DNA of 64,000 bases from Acidimicrobiales bacterium (lineage in GTDB: Bacteria; Actinomycetota; Acidimicrobiia; Acidimicrobiales; Iamiaceae), in NCBI GenBank assembly GCA_035630295.1, contig DASQKY010000042.1, positions 408,202-472,201 on the forward strand, written 5' to 3'. Positions 34,733-43,064 of the stretch are shown piece by piece. The translations under genes and the position numbers were made by a program. Numbering within the stretch: position 1 is the first letter of the stretch; every line of letters begins with the position of its first letter. The notes beneath the pieces are model-generated. The model ran no database searches and had not been told where the DNA came from. It saw nothing but the letters and a program-made list of their open reading frames with translations.

Positions 34733-37267
34733 TCAGGGGGCGTGGCCCAGGGCGGCCGCCACCGTGGCCCGCTGGGCCGGGAGGTGGTCGGCCGGGGCCG
34801 GGCGGGCCAGCAGGTAGCCCTGGCCCTGCCGGCACCCGAGGTCGCGGACGGCGGCCAGCTGGGCCGGCGTCTCGATGCCCTCGGCCACCACGTCGAGCCC
34901 GAGGGCGTCGCCCAGGGAGACCACGGCCCGCACGATCTCGGTGTCGCTCCGGTCGGTGCCCAGGCCGGCGACGAAGGTCCGGTCGATCTTGACGATGCGG
35001 ATGGGGAAGCGCTTGAGGTAGGCCAGGCTGCTGTAGCCGGTGCCGAAGTCGTCGATGGCCAGCCGGGCCCCCATCTCGTCCAGTCGCTCGACGGTGCGGA
35101 GCGTGGCCCGGTCGGCCCCGATCACGGTCGACTCCGTGAGCTCCAGGACCAGGTCGCAGGGGGCCAGGCCGTGGGTGGCGGTGACCCGGTCCACGGCGTC
35201 GGCCAGGTCCGGGGAGCCGAGCTGGCGCCCGGCGATGTTGACGGCCACGTGGCCCGGGGCGTCGGTCCCCAGCTCGACTCGCCACCGGGCCAGGGCGGCG
35301 CAGGCCCGGTCCAGCACCACGGCCCCGATGGGCACGATCAGGCCCGACTCGTCGGCCACGGCCACGTGCTCGGCCGGGGCCCGCAGGCCGCCGTGGCCGT
35401 CGGGCAGGCGGAGCAGGGCCTCGGCCCCCAGCACGGTGGCCGTGTCGAGGTCGACCACCGGCTGGAAGTGCACGTCGAGGGCGTGGCCGGCCAGCGCGTC
35501 GCGGAGGTCCTGCTCGACGCCGAGGCGGTGCAGGGCGGCCACCCGGAGCGAGTCGTCGAAGATCTCGTAGCGGTCCCGGCCCTTCTCCTTGGCCCGGTAG
35601 AGGGCGATGTCGGCGTCGCGCAGGAGGGCGCCCGGGTCGCCGCCGGCGTCGAAGGCGATGCCGATGGACGACGACACCCGGACCTCGCCCTGGGCCAGGG
35701 CCACGGGCCGGGACAGGGCGGCCCCCACCCGCTCGGCCATGCGGGTGATGTCGTCGGTCCCGGTCGCCGTCTCGGTGACGACGAGGAACTCGTCGCCACC
35801 CAGGCGGGCCACGGTGTCGCCGCCCCGCACGGCCTGGACCAGGCGCTCGGCCAGCTCGACCAGGAGCTGGTCGCCGGCATCGTGCCCGAGGGTGTCGTTG
35901 ACCACCTTGAACCGGTCCACGTCGATGAACAGGACGGCCAGCCGCTCGCCCCTTCGGCGGCTGCGCTCCACCGCCGGCCCCAGGCGGTCGTTCAGCAGGG
36001 CCCGGTTGGGCAGGCCGGTCAGGGGGTCGTGGTAGGCCTGCCAGGCCAGGCGGGCGGCGGCCTCGGCCCGCTCGGTGACGTCCCGCACGTTGGCCACGAT
36101 GCCGGCCACGTCGGGGTCGTCGAGGCGGTTGGTGGCCACGATCTCGACCTGCCGGTAGGTCGATCGGCTGGTCCGGATGCGGCAGGCGGCGGTGCGGGCC
36201 TGGCCGGGGTGGTCGACCAGGTCGATGTAGGTGGCCCGGACCGCGTCGCGGTCTTCGGGGTGGATGACCTCGGAGAAGGCCCGGCCCTGGGCCTCCTCCA
36301 GGCTCGCCCCCCACAGGGCGGTGCCGGCGGGGCTGACGTAGCGGATGTGGCCGGTGCTCTCCAGCACGCAGATGATGTCGGAGCTGCGTTCGACCAGGGC
36401 CGCGTACCAGGCGTTGGTGGCCCGCAGGGCCCGCTCGGCCTCGGTGCGGGCCCGTTCGGCCTCGCGCTGCTCGGTGATGTCGGCGAAGGCGACGACCACG
36501 GCGGTGACGGCGCCCTCGGCGTCACGCACCGGTTGGGTGCTGACCCGGAGCTGGCGGACCCGGCCGTCGGGGTGCAGCGAGCCGACGATCTGCTCGTGGA
36601 CCGGTTGCCCGGTGGCGAAGGTGACCAGCACGGGCCGCTCGTCGGGGTGGAGCCGGTGGCCGTCGGCCGCGTAGGTGACCCAGTCGGCCGAGAGGAAGCG
36701 CGCCGCCATCTCCTCCCGGGTCATCCCCAGGATGCGCTCGGCGGCGGGGTTGGCCACCTCGACCTCCCCGTCCACGGTGGCCAGGACCACCCCTTGCTCC
36801 AGGGCGTCGAGGCTGGCCCGCTGGGTCCGCTCGGCCCGGGCCAGGGCGGCCACCATGGCGGTGCGGGCGGTGATGTCCTGGACCTGGGAGATGAAGTAGA
36901 GCGGGTGGCCGAGCTCGTCGCGCACCAGGGCCACGTCGAGCTGGGCCCGCACCACCCGGCCGTCGCGGCGGATGTAGCGCTTCTCGATGGCGTACCGGGG
37001 GATGAGCCCGGCGATCACCTGGTGGACGAGGTCCAGGTCGCTCTCCAGGTCGTCGGGGTGGGTGACGTCCTGGAAGGTGAGGCCCCGAAGCTCCTCCTCC
37101 GTGTAGCCGAGGATGCGGCACAGGGCGGGGTTGACCCGGAGCCACCGGCCGTCGGGGGCGACGAGGGCCTTGCCGATGGGGGCGGCCTCGAAGGCCAGGG
37201 TGAAGCGCTCCTCGGCCTCGGCCAGCTGGCCGGCCAGGCTGGCGTGGTCATGGGCAGCGGCGGTCAC
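34733..37267 (-). CDS. PAS-PAS-PAS-GGDEF-EAL cyclic-di-GMP protein
   Basis: An 844-residue soluble signalling protein. Three PAS domains (about 15-130, 150-270, 290-400; each ends in a DITxR/DVTER-type segment) are followed by GGDEF (about 410-570) with an intact ARLGGDEFLVV active site and by EAL (about 590-835) with GAEALLRL, NIAGRQLGS, ELTEST, DDFGTGYSSL and VAEGIETPAQL. Both catalytic domains look competent, so it could make or degrade c-di-GMP depending on the PAS signals. There is no membrane segment. GGAGG precedes the GTG start by a few bases. Confidence 0.94.
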   Translation of the reverse strand: MTAAAHDHASLAGQLAEAEERFTLAFEAAPIGKALVAPDGRWLRVNPALCRILGYTEEELRGLTFQDVTHPDDLESDLDLVHQVIAGLIPRYAIEKRYIRRDGRVVRAQLDVALVRDELGHPLYFISQVQDITARTAMVAALARAERTQRASLDALEQGVVLATVDGEVEVANPAAERILGMTREEMAARFLSADWVTYAADGHRLHPDERPVLVTFATGQPVHEQIVGSLHPDGRVRQLRVSTQPVRDAEGAVTAVVVAFADITEQREAERARTEAERALRATNAWYAALVERSSDIICVLESTGHIRYVSPAGTALWGASLEEAQGRAFSEVIHPEDRDAVRATYIDLVDHPGQARTAACRIRTSRSTYRQVEIVATNRLDDPDVAGIVANVRDVTERAEAAARLAWQAYHDPLTGLPNRALLNDRLGPAVERSRRRGERLAVLFIDVDRFKVVNDTLGHDAGDQLLVELAERLVQAVRGGDTVARLGGDEFLVVTETATGTDDITRMAERVGAALSRPVALAQGEVRVSSSIGIAFDAGGDPGALLRDADIALYRAKEKGRDRYEIFDDSLRVAALHRLGVEQDLRDALAGHALDVHFQPVVDLDTATVLGAEALLRLPDGHGGLRAPAEHVAVADESGLIVPIGAVVLDRACAALARWRVELGTDAPGHVAVNIAGRQLGSPDLADAVDRVTATHGLAPCDLVLELTESTVIGADRATLRTVERLDEMGARLAIDDFGTGYSSLAYLKRFPIRIVKIDRTFVAGLGTDRSDTEIVRAVVSLGDALGLDVVAEGIETPAQLAAVRDLGCRQGQGYLLARPAPADHLPAQRATVAAALGHAP

Positions 37268-37277
37268 GTGGTCCTCC

Positions 37278-37305
37278 GGTGCGTGTCATGGGGGTGCGTG
37301 TCATG
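37278..37305 (-). repeat. 13-base tandem repeat in the GGDEF/EAL gene leader
   Basis: GGTGCGTGTCATG occurs at 37278-37290 and 37293-37305 (period 15). On the minus strand it encodes a short upstream frame beginning MTRTPMTRT that overlaps the main start codon. Confidence 0.6.
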
Positions 37306-37429
37306 GACTCGGCGAGGGCGGCAGTCACCGTCGCGGGGCCCATCGGCGCGTCCGCCCCCCGATCCAGGGTTCCGCGCCAACACCCGCCAAAGAGTGGGAG
37401 CGACCGCTCGTGGGCGCCCGGCCGTGGTC

Positions 37430-38452
37430 CTAAGGGGTGAGGAGTCGGCGGACGGCCTGCTCCGAACGGGCCATGGACGGGGTGGCCCGGGCCCCCTTCC
37501 ACGCCTCGGCCAGGCTGCCGTCCCGGTAGCCGTCGGGCACCGTGGGGTGGACGTAGCAGGTGCGGCAGACGGTGGGGGTGTTGCCCAGGAGGGCGGCCGC
37601 CTCCTCGAACGAGGTCCGGACCAGGCCCTCGCAGGGCTGGTCGTCAGGGCACGGGTGGGCCAGGCAGGCGGCCGCCGCCGTCGTCCCGCCCCAGGTGCGG
37701 AAGTCCTTGGCGCTGACCTCGGGCCCCATGCGGTCCCGCAGGTAGTCGTTCACCTCCGCCGAGGTGACGGGCCGGGCCGTGCCGTCGTCGTCGACGTAGG
37801 CGAAGAGGTGCTTGCCGGGCAGCTCGTGGCACCGCTTGGCCAGGCGGGCCAGACGGGCGTCGTGGAGCGCCACCCGCTGGGCCACCCCGGACTTGCCCAC
37901 GAAGTCCAGCTCGACGGTGGCCCCGTGGATGTCGGCGTGCTCGGTGCGCAGCGTGGTGAGCCCGAAGCTCTCGTTGTCCTCGGCGTAGCGCTCGTTGCCC
38001 ACCCGGACCAGGGTGTCGTCCAGCAGCCGCACCACCAGGGCCACCACCTTCTCGGGGGGGAGGCCCCGCCGGCCGAGGTCGCCCTCGACCTCGCCGCGCA
38101 GGTCGGGCAGGGCCTCGGCGAAGTCGGCCAGGCGGTCGAACTTGGCCGCGTCGCGGACCTCCCGCCAGCGGTCGTGGTAGCGGTACACCTTGCGGCGCCG
38201 GTCGTCCCGGCCGGTGGCCAGCAGGTGGCCCCGAGGATCGGGGTTGATCCAGATGTCGGTCCAGGCCGGGGGGATGGCCAGGGCGGCGATGCGGGCCCGC
38301 TCCTCGGCGCCCACCGGCCGGCCCTCGGGGTCGACGTAGGAGAACCCCCGGCCTCGCCGGAGGCGGCGCAGGCCGGGGGCGGTGTCGGAGGCGTAGCGGA
38401 GCCCGGCGTCCTGGGCCGCCTGGGCCGGGTCGTCGAGGCGGGAGGAAGCCAT
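37430..38452 (-). CDS. DNA topoisomerase IB
   Basis: A eukaryote/poxvirus-like type IB enzyme of 340 residues that relaxes supercoils through a 3'-phosphotyrosine. The N-terminal DNA-clamp domain (ARIAALAIPPAWTDIWINP) is followed by the catalytic domain with RVGNERYAEDNESFGLTTL, a KSG block, and RTWGGTTAAA; the C-terminal Tyr lies in VCRTCYVHP. The ATG at 38452 begins MASSRLDDPAQAAQDAG; the frame upstream is open but unrelated. It shares a strand with a CsbD-like gene 53 bases upstream, a pairing that suggests a stress context. Confidence 0.9.
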   Translation of the reverse strand: MASSRLDDPAQAAQDAGLRYASDTAPGLRRLRRGRGFSYVDPEGRPVGAEERARIAALAIPPAWTDIWINPDPRGHLLATGRDDRRRKVYRYHDRWREVRDAAKFDRLADFAEALPDLRGEVEGDLGRRGLPPEKVVALVVRLLDDTLVRVGNERYAEDNESFGLTTLRTEHADIHGATVELDFVGKSGVAQRVALHDARLARLAKRCHELPGKHLFAYVDDDGTARPVTSAEVNDYLRDRMGPEVSAKDFRTWGGTTAAAACLAHPCPDDQPCEGLVRTSFEEAAALLGNTPTVCRTCYVHPTVPDGYRDGSLAEAWKGARATPSMARSEQAVRRLLTP

Positions 38453-38505
38453 GGCCGGGGCCACCGGGGCGGGAGCGACGCTGCCCCGGCCCCGGTGGAC
38501 GCGCC

Positions 38506-38742
38506 CTACTGGTGGGCCCGTTCCTCGGCCTCGTGGCCCTCGGCCTCGGCCCGGGCCGCGTCGGCCTGGGCCTCCTTGCGGGCCACGTCGCGCTGGGCGT
38601 GGGCCTTGTCCTGCTGGGCCTCGCCCTCGCGCTCGAGGTCCTCGTTGCCGGTGACGGCTCCGGCGACCTCCTTGGCGGTGCCCTTGACCCCTTCGACGAC
38701 GCCCTTGGCGCCGGCCTCGGGGCCTGAGTCGGATCCAGACAT
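38506..38742 (-). CDS. CsbD-like small stress protein
   Basis: A 78-residue highly charged protein. The motif KGVVEGVKGTAKEVAGAVTGN followed by an Ala/Glu/Lys/Arg helical tail is the CsbD/microaggregate-binding pattern. Homologues are general-stress proteins of unknown mechanism. GAGGAG lies just before the ATG. It is probably co-transcribed with the downstream topoisomerase IB gene. Confidence 0.75.
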   Translation of the reverse strand: MSGSDSGPEAGAKGVVEGVKGTAKEVAGAVTGNEDLEREGEAQQDKAHAQRDVARKEAQADAARAEAEGHEAEERAHQ

Positions 38743-38835
38743 GGGTGCTCCTCGGGGTGGGTGGGGGACGATGACCGCTGCCCGGCGCCGAGGGGGGCCA
38801 AACGTCGTTGCCGCGTGTCCCGGGACGGGGCTGCC

Positions 38836-38841
38836 TAGGCT
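38836..38841 (+). promoter_or_regulatory. -10 box (TAGGCT) upstream of the DUF3263-like/LytR_C pair
   Basis: TAGGCT ends 8 bases before the GTG at 38850, without a ribosome-binding site. Confidence 0.45.
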
Positions 38842-38849
38842 CTCGGGTC

Positions 38850-38957
38850 GTGAGCGACGTTGGATCCGTGTCCCTGACCGAGCGAGACCGTCGGCGCGAC
38901 GCCCGGCCCGGGCCCCGCTCCGCAGCCCTGGCGGCCCCTGCGGGGACCGGCCGGTGA
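38850..38957 (+). pseudogene. Truncated DUF3263-like gene (35 codons)
   Basis: A 35-codon frame begins MSDVGSVSLTERDRR at a GTG placed after a -10 box and ends in a TGA overlapping the next GTG. In actinobacteria a DUF3263 gene of about 80-100 codons, beginning with an LTxRDR segment, commonly precedes the LytR_C gene (Rv0430-Rv0431 in M. tuberculosis). Here the LTERDR start is joined directly to an Arg-rich end, so the core appears deleted while start, stop and coupling are kept. The assignment rests on a short match plus gene order. Confidence 0.4.
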
Positions 38958-39496
38958 CGGCGCCGGCCCGAGGGCGCGACGACGCCACCATCCGGGGCGC
39001 GGTGGTCCTGGTCGTCGCCATCGTGATCGGCCTGGCCCTGCTGTGGCGCAGCGGGACGGGCGACGAGGACGCGGCCACCACCACCACTCGGGACACCACC
39101 ACCACGGAGTTCGGCGCCACCACCAGCTCCGACGGCGCCCTGGACCCCATCGAGACCAGCTCGGTGCCCGAGGGCCCCACCGGCACCCAGGACCCGGCCC
39201 TGGTGGCCGTCGTCGTGTTCAACGGCACGCCGGATCGCATCCCGGGCATCGCCCGGGAGTTCAGCGACAAGGCGTCCGCCGGGGGTTACGAGGCTCTGCC
39301 GCCCGCCGATGCCGCGGCGTCCACCGACACCACCACCATCTACGCCGCCGCCGGCTTCGAGGCCGACGCCGAGGCCATGAGGGGTGTGCTGACCCTGCCC
39401 AACGCCATCGTGGCGGCCAAGCCGGCCGAGCCCCTCGGGACCGGCGACGAGCGGGCCGACATCGTGGTGGTGCTGGGCACCGACTACGCCTCCTAG
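38954..39496 (+). CDS. LytR C-terminal-domain protein, membrane anchored
   Basis: A 180-residue protein with one N-terminal membrane helix (about 14-32, GAVVLVVAIVIGLALLW), a Thr/Asp-rich extracellular linker, and a LytR_C-type domain from about residue 85 (VVFNGTPDRIPGIAREFSDK to the end VVVLGTDYAS). Such proteins sit outside the membrane and are linked with cell-wall polymer assembly, though the exact role is unknown. The GTG overlaps the stop of the truncated upstream frame. The low-complexity linker contains runs of ACC codons. Confidence 0.8.
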   Translation: MTAPARGRDDATIRGAVVLVVAIVIGLALLWRSGTGDEDAATTTTRDTTTTEFGATTSSDGALDPIETSSVPEGPTGTQDPALVAVVVFNGTPDRIPGIAREFSDKASAGGYEALPPADAAASTDTTTIYAAAGFEADAEAMRGVLTLPNAIVAAKPAEPLGTGDERADIVVVLGTDYAS

Positions 39497-39593
39497 CCAC
39501 CGGCGAGGTGCGCCCGGCCCACCCCGGCGGGGGCTCCACCGGCCACCGGCCCAGATGTCGGCGACGGGGGCCTGACGCTCCATGATGGGCGCC

Positions 39594-40346
39594 ATGCCTT
39601 CGGCGAGCGACCTGCGGGCCCGGCTGGGCCGCGCCGCCATCCTGACCGACTTCGACGGCACCCTCTCGGCCGTGGTCGACGACCCGGCGGCCGCGGTGCC
39701 GGCCCCCGGCGCCGTGGACGTGCTCCTGGCCCTGGTCGACCGGGCCGCGGTGGTGGGCGTGGTCTCCGGCCGCCCGGTCGAGGTGCTGGCCCGGCACCTG
39801 CCCGACCCCCGCATCCACCTGTCGGGCCTCTACGGCCTGGAGCAACGGGCCCACGGCACGGTGACCGACCTGCCCGAGACCCGGCGCTGGGTCACCCCGG
39901 TGGCGCAGGCCGGCGCCGAGCTGGAGGGCCGGGCCCCGGCCGGGGTGGTGGTCGAGCTCAAGCGCCTGTCCCTCACCGTCCACTACCGCCGGCGGCCCGA
40001 GCTGGAGGCCGAGGTGAAGGCCCTGGCCCACGAGGTGGCCGCCAGCCACGCCCTCACCGCCCGCCCGGCCCGCCTGTCGATCGAGATGCACCCGCCCGAG
40101 ACGCCGGACAAGGGCGTGGTGGTCGAGGACCTGGCCCGCGGGTGCGACGCGGCCTGCTTCCTGGGTGACGACGTCGGCGACCTGGCCGCCTTCGACGCCC
40201 TGGACCGCCTGCGCGAGAAGGGGGGGATGCCGACGGTCAAGGTCGGGGTCGAGAGCCCCGAGTCGGCCCCCGAGCTGCTGGCCCGGTCCGACGTGCGCGT
40301 CGCGGGCCCCGAGGGGGCCATCGGTTGGCTCCGCTCGCTCCTCTGA
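39594..40346 (+). CDS. otsB: Trehalose-6-phosphate phosphatase
   Basis: A HAD-superfamily phosphatase of 250 residues that releases trehalose from trehalose 6-phosphate. Motif I is ILTDFDGTLS (about residues 17-26), motif II lies near VVGVVSGRPVE, the lysine near VVELKRLSLTVHYR, and the metal-binding end is FLGDDVGDLAAFDAL. Three in-frame ATGs are close together (39582, 39585, 39594); the last follows CATGAT by 7 bases and is preferred. It converges with otsA, its pathway partner. Confidence 0.93.
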   Translation: MPSASDLRARLGRAAILTDFDGTLSAVVDDPAAAVPAPGAVDVLLALVDRAAVVGVVSGRPVEVLARHLPDPRIHLSGLYGLEQRAHGTVTDLPETRRWVTPVAQAGAELEGRAPAGVVVELKRLSLTVHYRRRPELEAEVKALAHEVAASHALTARPARLSIEMHPPETPDKGVVVEDLARGCDAACFLGDDVGDLAAFDALDRLREKGGMPTVKVGVESPESAPELLARSDVRVAGPEGAIGWLRSLL

Positions 40347-40368
40347 GACCGGCCGCCGACCCCCCCGA

Positions 40369-40475
40369 CCGGGCACGGATGTGCCGGGATGTCGGGCAGT
40401 TCCGTGCTGGGTTGGGCGCGTCCCCGAACCGGGCATGGATGTGCCGGGATGTCGGGCAGTTCCGTGCTGGGTTGG
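40369..40475. repeat. Tandem pair of 47-base repeats between otsB and otsA
   Basis: A 47-base unit (40369-40415) recurs exactly 60 bases later (40429-40475) with one C/T difference. Each unit can fold with a small stem (GGCA...TGCC). The only other content of the gap is a 13-base spacer. Confidence 0.85.
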
Positions 40476-40495
40476 CCGGCCGGCCGGGTGCTCGC

Positions 40496-41863
40496 TCAGG
40501 CCTGGTCCAGCTGGGCCGCCAGCCACGTGGCCGGTGAGTGCCGGGTGACCCGGCGGCGGAGGTCCGCGGCCCGCTCGGCCCGCTCGGCCCGGCCCATCGA
40601 GAGGGCCCGGTGCAGGGCCTCGCCGGCGGCCACCACGTCCCAGGCGTCGACGGCCAGGGCCGCCCCCTCCAGCTCGTCCCACGCCCCGGCGCCGGCGCTG
40701 AGGAGGAGGACGGCGTCCCGGTCCGACAGGAGGGGCGCCTCCTTGGCCACCAGGTTCAGGCCGTCGCGCACCGGGTTCACCAGCACGGCGTCGGCCCGGC
40801 GGAGGGCGGCGACGGATCGGGGGTAGTCGTCGGTGGGGTCGTAGGCGATGGGCTGCCAGCCGGCCGTGCCCCACCGCTCGTTGACCCGGTCGATGGTGGC
40901 CTCCACGTCCTCGCGGTAGTGCCGGTAGGCGGGCACGTCCTGGCGCGACGGGTAGACGAAGGCCCCGAAGGTCACCCGCTCCCGCCACTCGGGATGGGCC
41001 TCCAGCAGGTGGTCGTAGGCCAGGAAGCCGCGCTGGATGTTCTTGGACAGCTCGATGCGGTCGACCCGCACCAGGAACAGGCGGTCCCCGACCAGCTCGT
41101 CCAGCTCGGCCCCGGCGGCGACGCAGGCCTCGGAGCCGGCGGTGGCGGCCAGGTCGTCGGGGTCGGGGCCCAGTGGGGCGACGAAGGTGGCCAGGTCGTG
41201 GCCCACGGCCCGGGCCGCGCCCCGGGCCGCGCCGGCCCACCGCTCGGAGTGGAAGCCGCACGCCCGGTGGGCCGCCATGCCGCCCAGGAGGACGGCCCTC
41301 ACCGCCTCGGGCAGGACGGCCAGCTCGGCCGGCCGGGCGAAGGGCGTGTGGCTGAAGTGGACGCACCGCAGGTCGGGCCGCTCGGCGGCCAGCGCCGGGC
41401 CCACCAGGGGGAGGTGGTAGTCCTGCACCAGGACGGCGGCGTCGCGGGGGGCGGCCTCGGCCACCGCGGCGGCGAAGGCCGCGTTGACCCGGCCGAAGGC
41501 GTCCCACGCCTCGTACCAGGCCCGGTCGAAGGTGGGGGTCCGGTAGTGGTCGAGCATGCCGTGGTGGGCGAACCACAGCGTCTCGTTGCTGACCACGTCG
41601 TAGGCCAGGCCGAGGTCCGATCGGTCGGGGGCCAGGACCTGGACGCGCAGCCCCCCGGCCTCGACCACGCCCTCGGCGGCGGCGGCCCGGTCGTCGTCGC
41701 TCAGGGCGGCGGCGATCCAGAGCGCGTCGCTGCCGGCCACGAGGGGGGCCAGGCCGGAGACCAGCCCGCCGGCGCCCCGCCGGCCCACCAGCGCGCCGTG
41801 CTCGTCCCGGCGGAAGCTCACCGGCCCCCGGTTGGAGACGATCACCACGGGTCGCTCGGCCAC
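40496..41863 (-). CDS. otsA: Trehalose-6-phosphate synthase
   Basis: Glycosyltransferase family 20 enzyme joining UDP- or ADP-glucose to glucose 6-phosphate. The 455-residue protein begins RPVVIVSNRGPVSF and has GGLVSGL, WFAHHGM, VQDYHLPLV, FSHTPFARP (HxPFP-type), VDRIELSKNIQRG with the donor-site Arg/Lys, and the Asp/Glu segment DGLNLVAKEAP. The GTG at 41863 lies 7 bases after TACCGT; the frame upstream is open but unrelated. Opposite in orientation to otsB and separated by the tandem repeat. Confidence 0.94.
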   Translation of the reverse strand: MAERPVVIVSNRGPVSFRRDEHGALVGRRGAGGLVSGLAPLVAGSDALWIAAALSDDDRAAAAEGVVEAGGLRVQVLAPDRSDLGLAYDVVSNETLWFAHHGMLDHYRTPTFDRAWYEAWDAFGRVNAAFAAAVAEAAPRDAAVLVQDYHLPLVGPALAAERPDLRCVHFSHTPFARPAELAVLPEAVRAVLLGGMAAHRACGFHSERWAGAARGAARAVGHDLATFVAPLGPDPDDLAATAGSEACVAAGAELDELVGDRLFLVRVDRIELSKNIQRGFLAYDHLLEAHPEWRERVTFGAFVYPSRQDVPAYRHYREDVEATIDRVNERWGTAGWQPIAYDPTDDYPRSVAALRRADAVLVNPVRDGLNLVAKEAPLLSDRDAVLLLSAGAGAWDELEGAALAVDAWDVVAAGEALHRALSMGRAERAERAADLRRRVTRHSPATWLAAQLDQA

Positions 41864-41870
41864 GGGCCCG

Positions 41871-41876
41871 ACGGTA
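41871..41876 (-). promoter_or_regulatory. -10 box (TACCGT) of otsA
   Basis: On the minus strand TACCGT ends 7 bases before the GTG at 41863 and no ribosome-binding site is visible. Confidence 0.5.
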
Positions 41877-41990
41877 GTGGTGGCCGGCGGGGCCGCGGCG
41901 CGAGGCGACGGAGCGGCCGGGTTGCGGCCGGCGGACCGCCGGCATCGGGACGGCGGCCCGGCCCCGGCCCCCAGCCGCGAGACTGCGCCC

Positions 41991-42983
41991 ATGCGCGTCG
42001 TCGCCGCACCCGACAAGTTCCGGGGCACGGCCAGCGCCGCCGACGTGGCGGCGGCCGTGGGCCGCGCGGCGCGGGCCGCGGGCTGGGACTGCGACGAGGT
42101 GCCGGTGGCCGACGGGGGCGAGGGCACCCTCGACGCCCTGGGCGGCGCCAACCGCACCACCCTGGTGACCGACCCGCTGGGCGACCCGGTCGAGGCCTGC
42201 TGGCGCCTCCACCGGGGCACCGCGGTGGTGGAGTCGGCCCGGGCCTCGGGCCTGGAGCTGGTCGGGGGGGCGGAGGGCAACGACGCCCTGTCGGCCTCGA
42301 CCTACGGCACCGGCGAGCTGATCGGGGCCGCGGTGGAGCTGGGGGCCCGGCGGGTGATCGTGGCCGTCGGGGGGTCGGCCACCACCGACGGCGGCCTGGG
42401 GGCGCTGCGGGCCCTGCACCCGGTGCCCCGGATGCGCGGCATCGAGTTGGTGGTGGCCTGCGACGTGCGCACCCGGTTCCTCGACGCTGCCGCCGTGTTC
42501 GGGCCCCAGAAGGGGGCGACCGCGGCCGAGGTGGAGCTGCTGCGCCGGCGCCTGGAGCGCCTGGCCCAGGTGTACGAGGAGGACCACGGCCGGGACGTGA
42601 CCGCCCTGGAGGGCAGCGGTGCCGCCGGGGGCCTGGCCGGGGGCCTGGCCGCCATCGGGGCCGAGCTGGTGCCGGGCTTCGACCTGGTGGCCGACGAGCT
42701 GGGCCTGGACGAGCAGATCGAGGGCGCCGACCTGGTGGTCACCGGGGAGGGCTTCCTCGACGAGCAGTCCTTCGAGGGCAAGGCCGTGGGCGGCGTGGTC
42801 GAGATGGCCGCCGCCCTGTCGGTGCCGGTGCTGGTGGTGGCCGGCCAGGTCTTCGACGGGGCCGGCGGCCGGGTCGACGCCGTGTCGCTGGTGGAGCAGG
42901 TGGGCGATGAGCGGGCCCACGCCGACACCGCGGCCGCCGTGGAATCCGTGGTGGCTGACCACCTCCGCGCCCTCGGGTCCTGA
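41991..42983 (+). CDS. Glycerate kinase (GlxK/GarK family)
   Basis: A 330-residue kinase phosphorylating D-glycerate, the end step of glyoxylate/glycerate salvage. It has the family's start APDKFRGTASAADVA, PVADGGEGTLDAL, the STYGTGELI strand, VAVGGSATTDGGLGALRAL, and GAAGGLAGGLAA followed by VTGEGFLDEQSFEGKA. The usual product is 2-phosphoglycerate. It is monocistronic here and convergent with the helicase gene. The 81-base gap after it shows nothing distinctive. Confidence 0.93.
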   Translation: MRVVAAPDKFRGTASAADVAAAVGRAARAAGWDCDEVPVADGGEGTLDALGGANRTTLVTDPLGDPVEACWRLHRGTAVVESARASGLELVGGAEGNDALSASTYGTGELIGAAVELGARRVIVAVGGSATTDGGLGALRALHPVPRMRGIELVVACDVRTRFLDAAAVFGPQKGATAAEVELLRRRLERLAQVYEEDHGRDVTALEGSGAAGGLAGGLAAIGAELVPGFDLVADELGLDEQIEGADLVVTGEGFLDEQSFEGKAVGGVVEMAAALSVPVLVVAGQVFDGAGGRVDAVSLVEQVGDERAHADTAAAVESVVADHLRALGS

Positions 42984-43064
42984 GCGCGATCACCCACTGC
43001 GCACCACCGGTGACCGCTCCGGGCTCGCCGCCGGCTGACACGGCGTCCCGTCCCGGAGGGGAGG

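Noticed and set aside
34658-38953. Plus-strand open frame continuous with the LytR_C gene
   Set aside because: It crosses the GGDEF/EAL and topoisomerase IB genes, which have intact catalytic motifs on the minus strand. Only the last 180 codons are supported.
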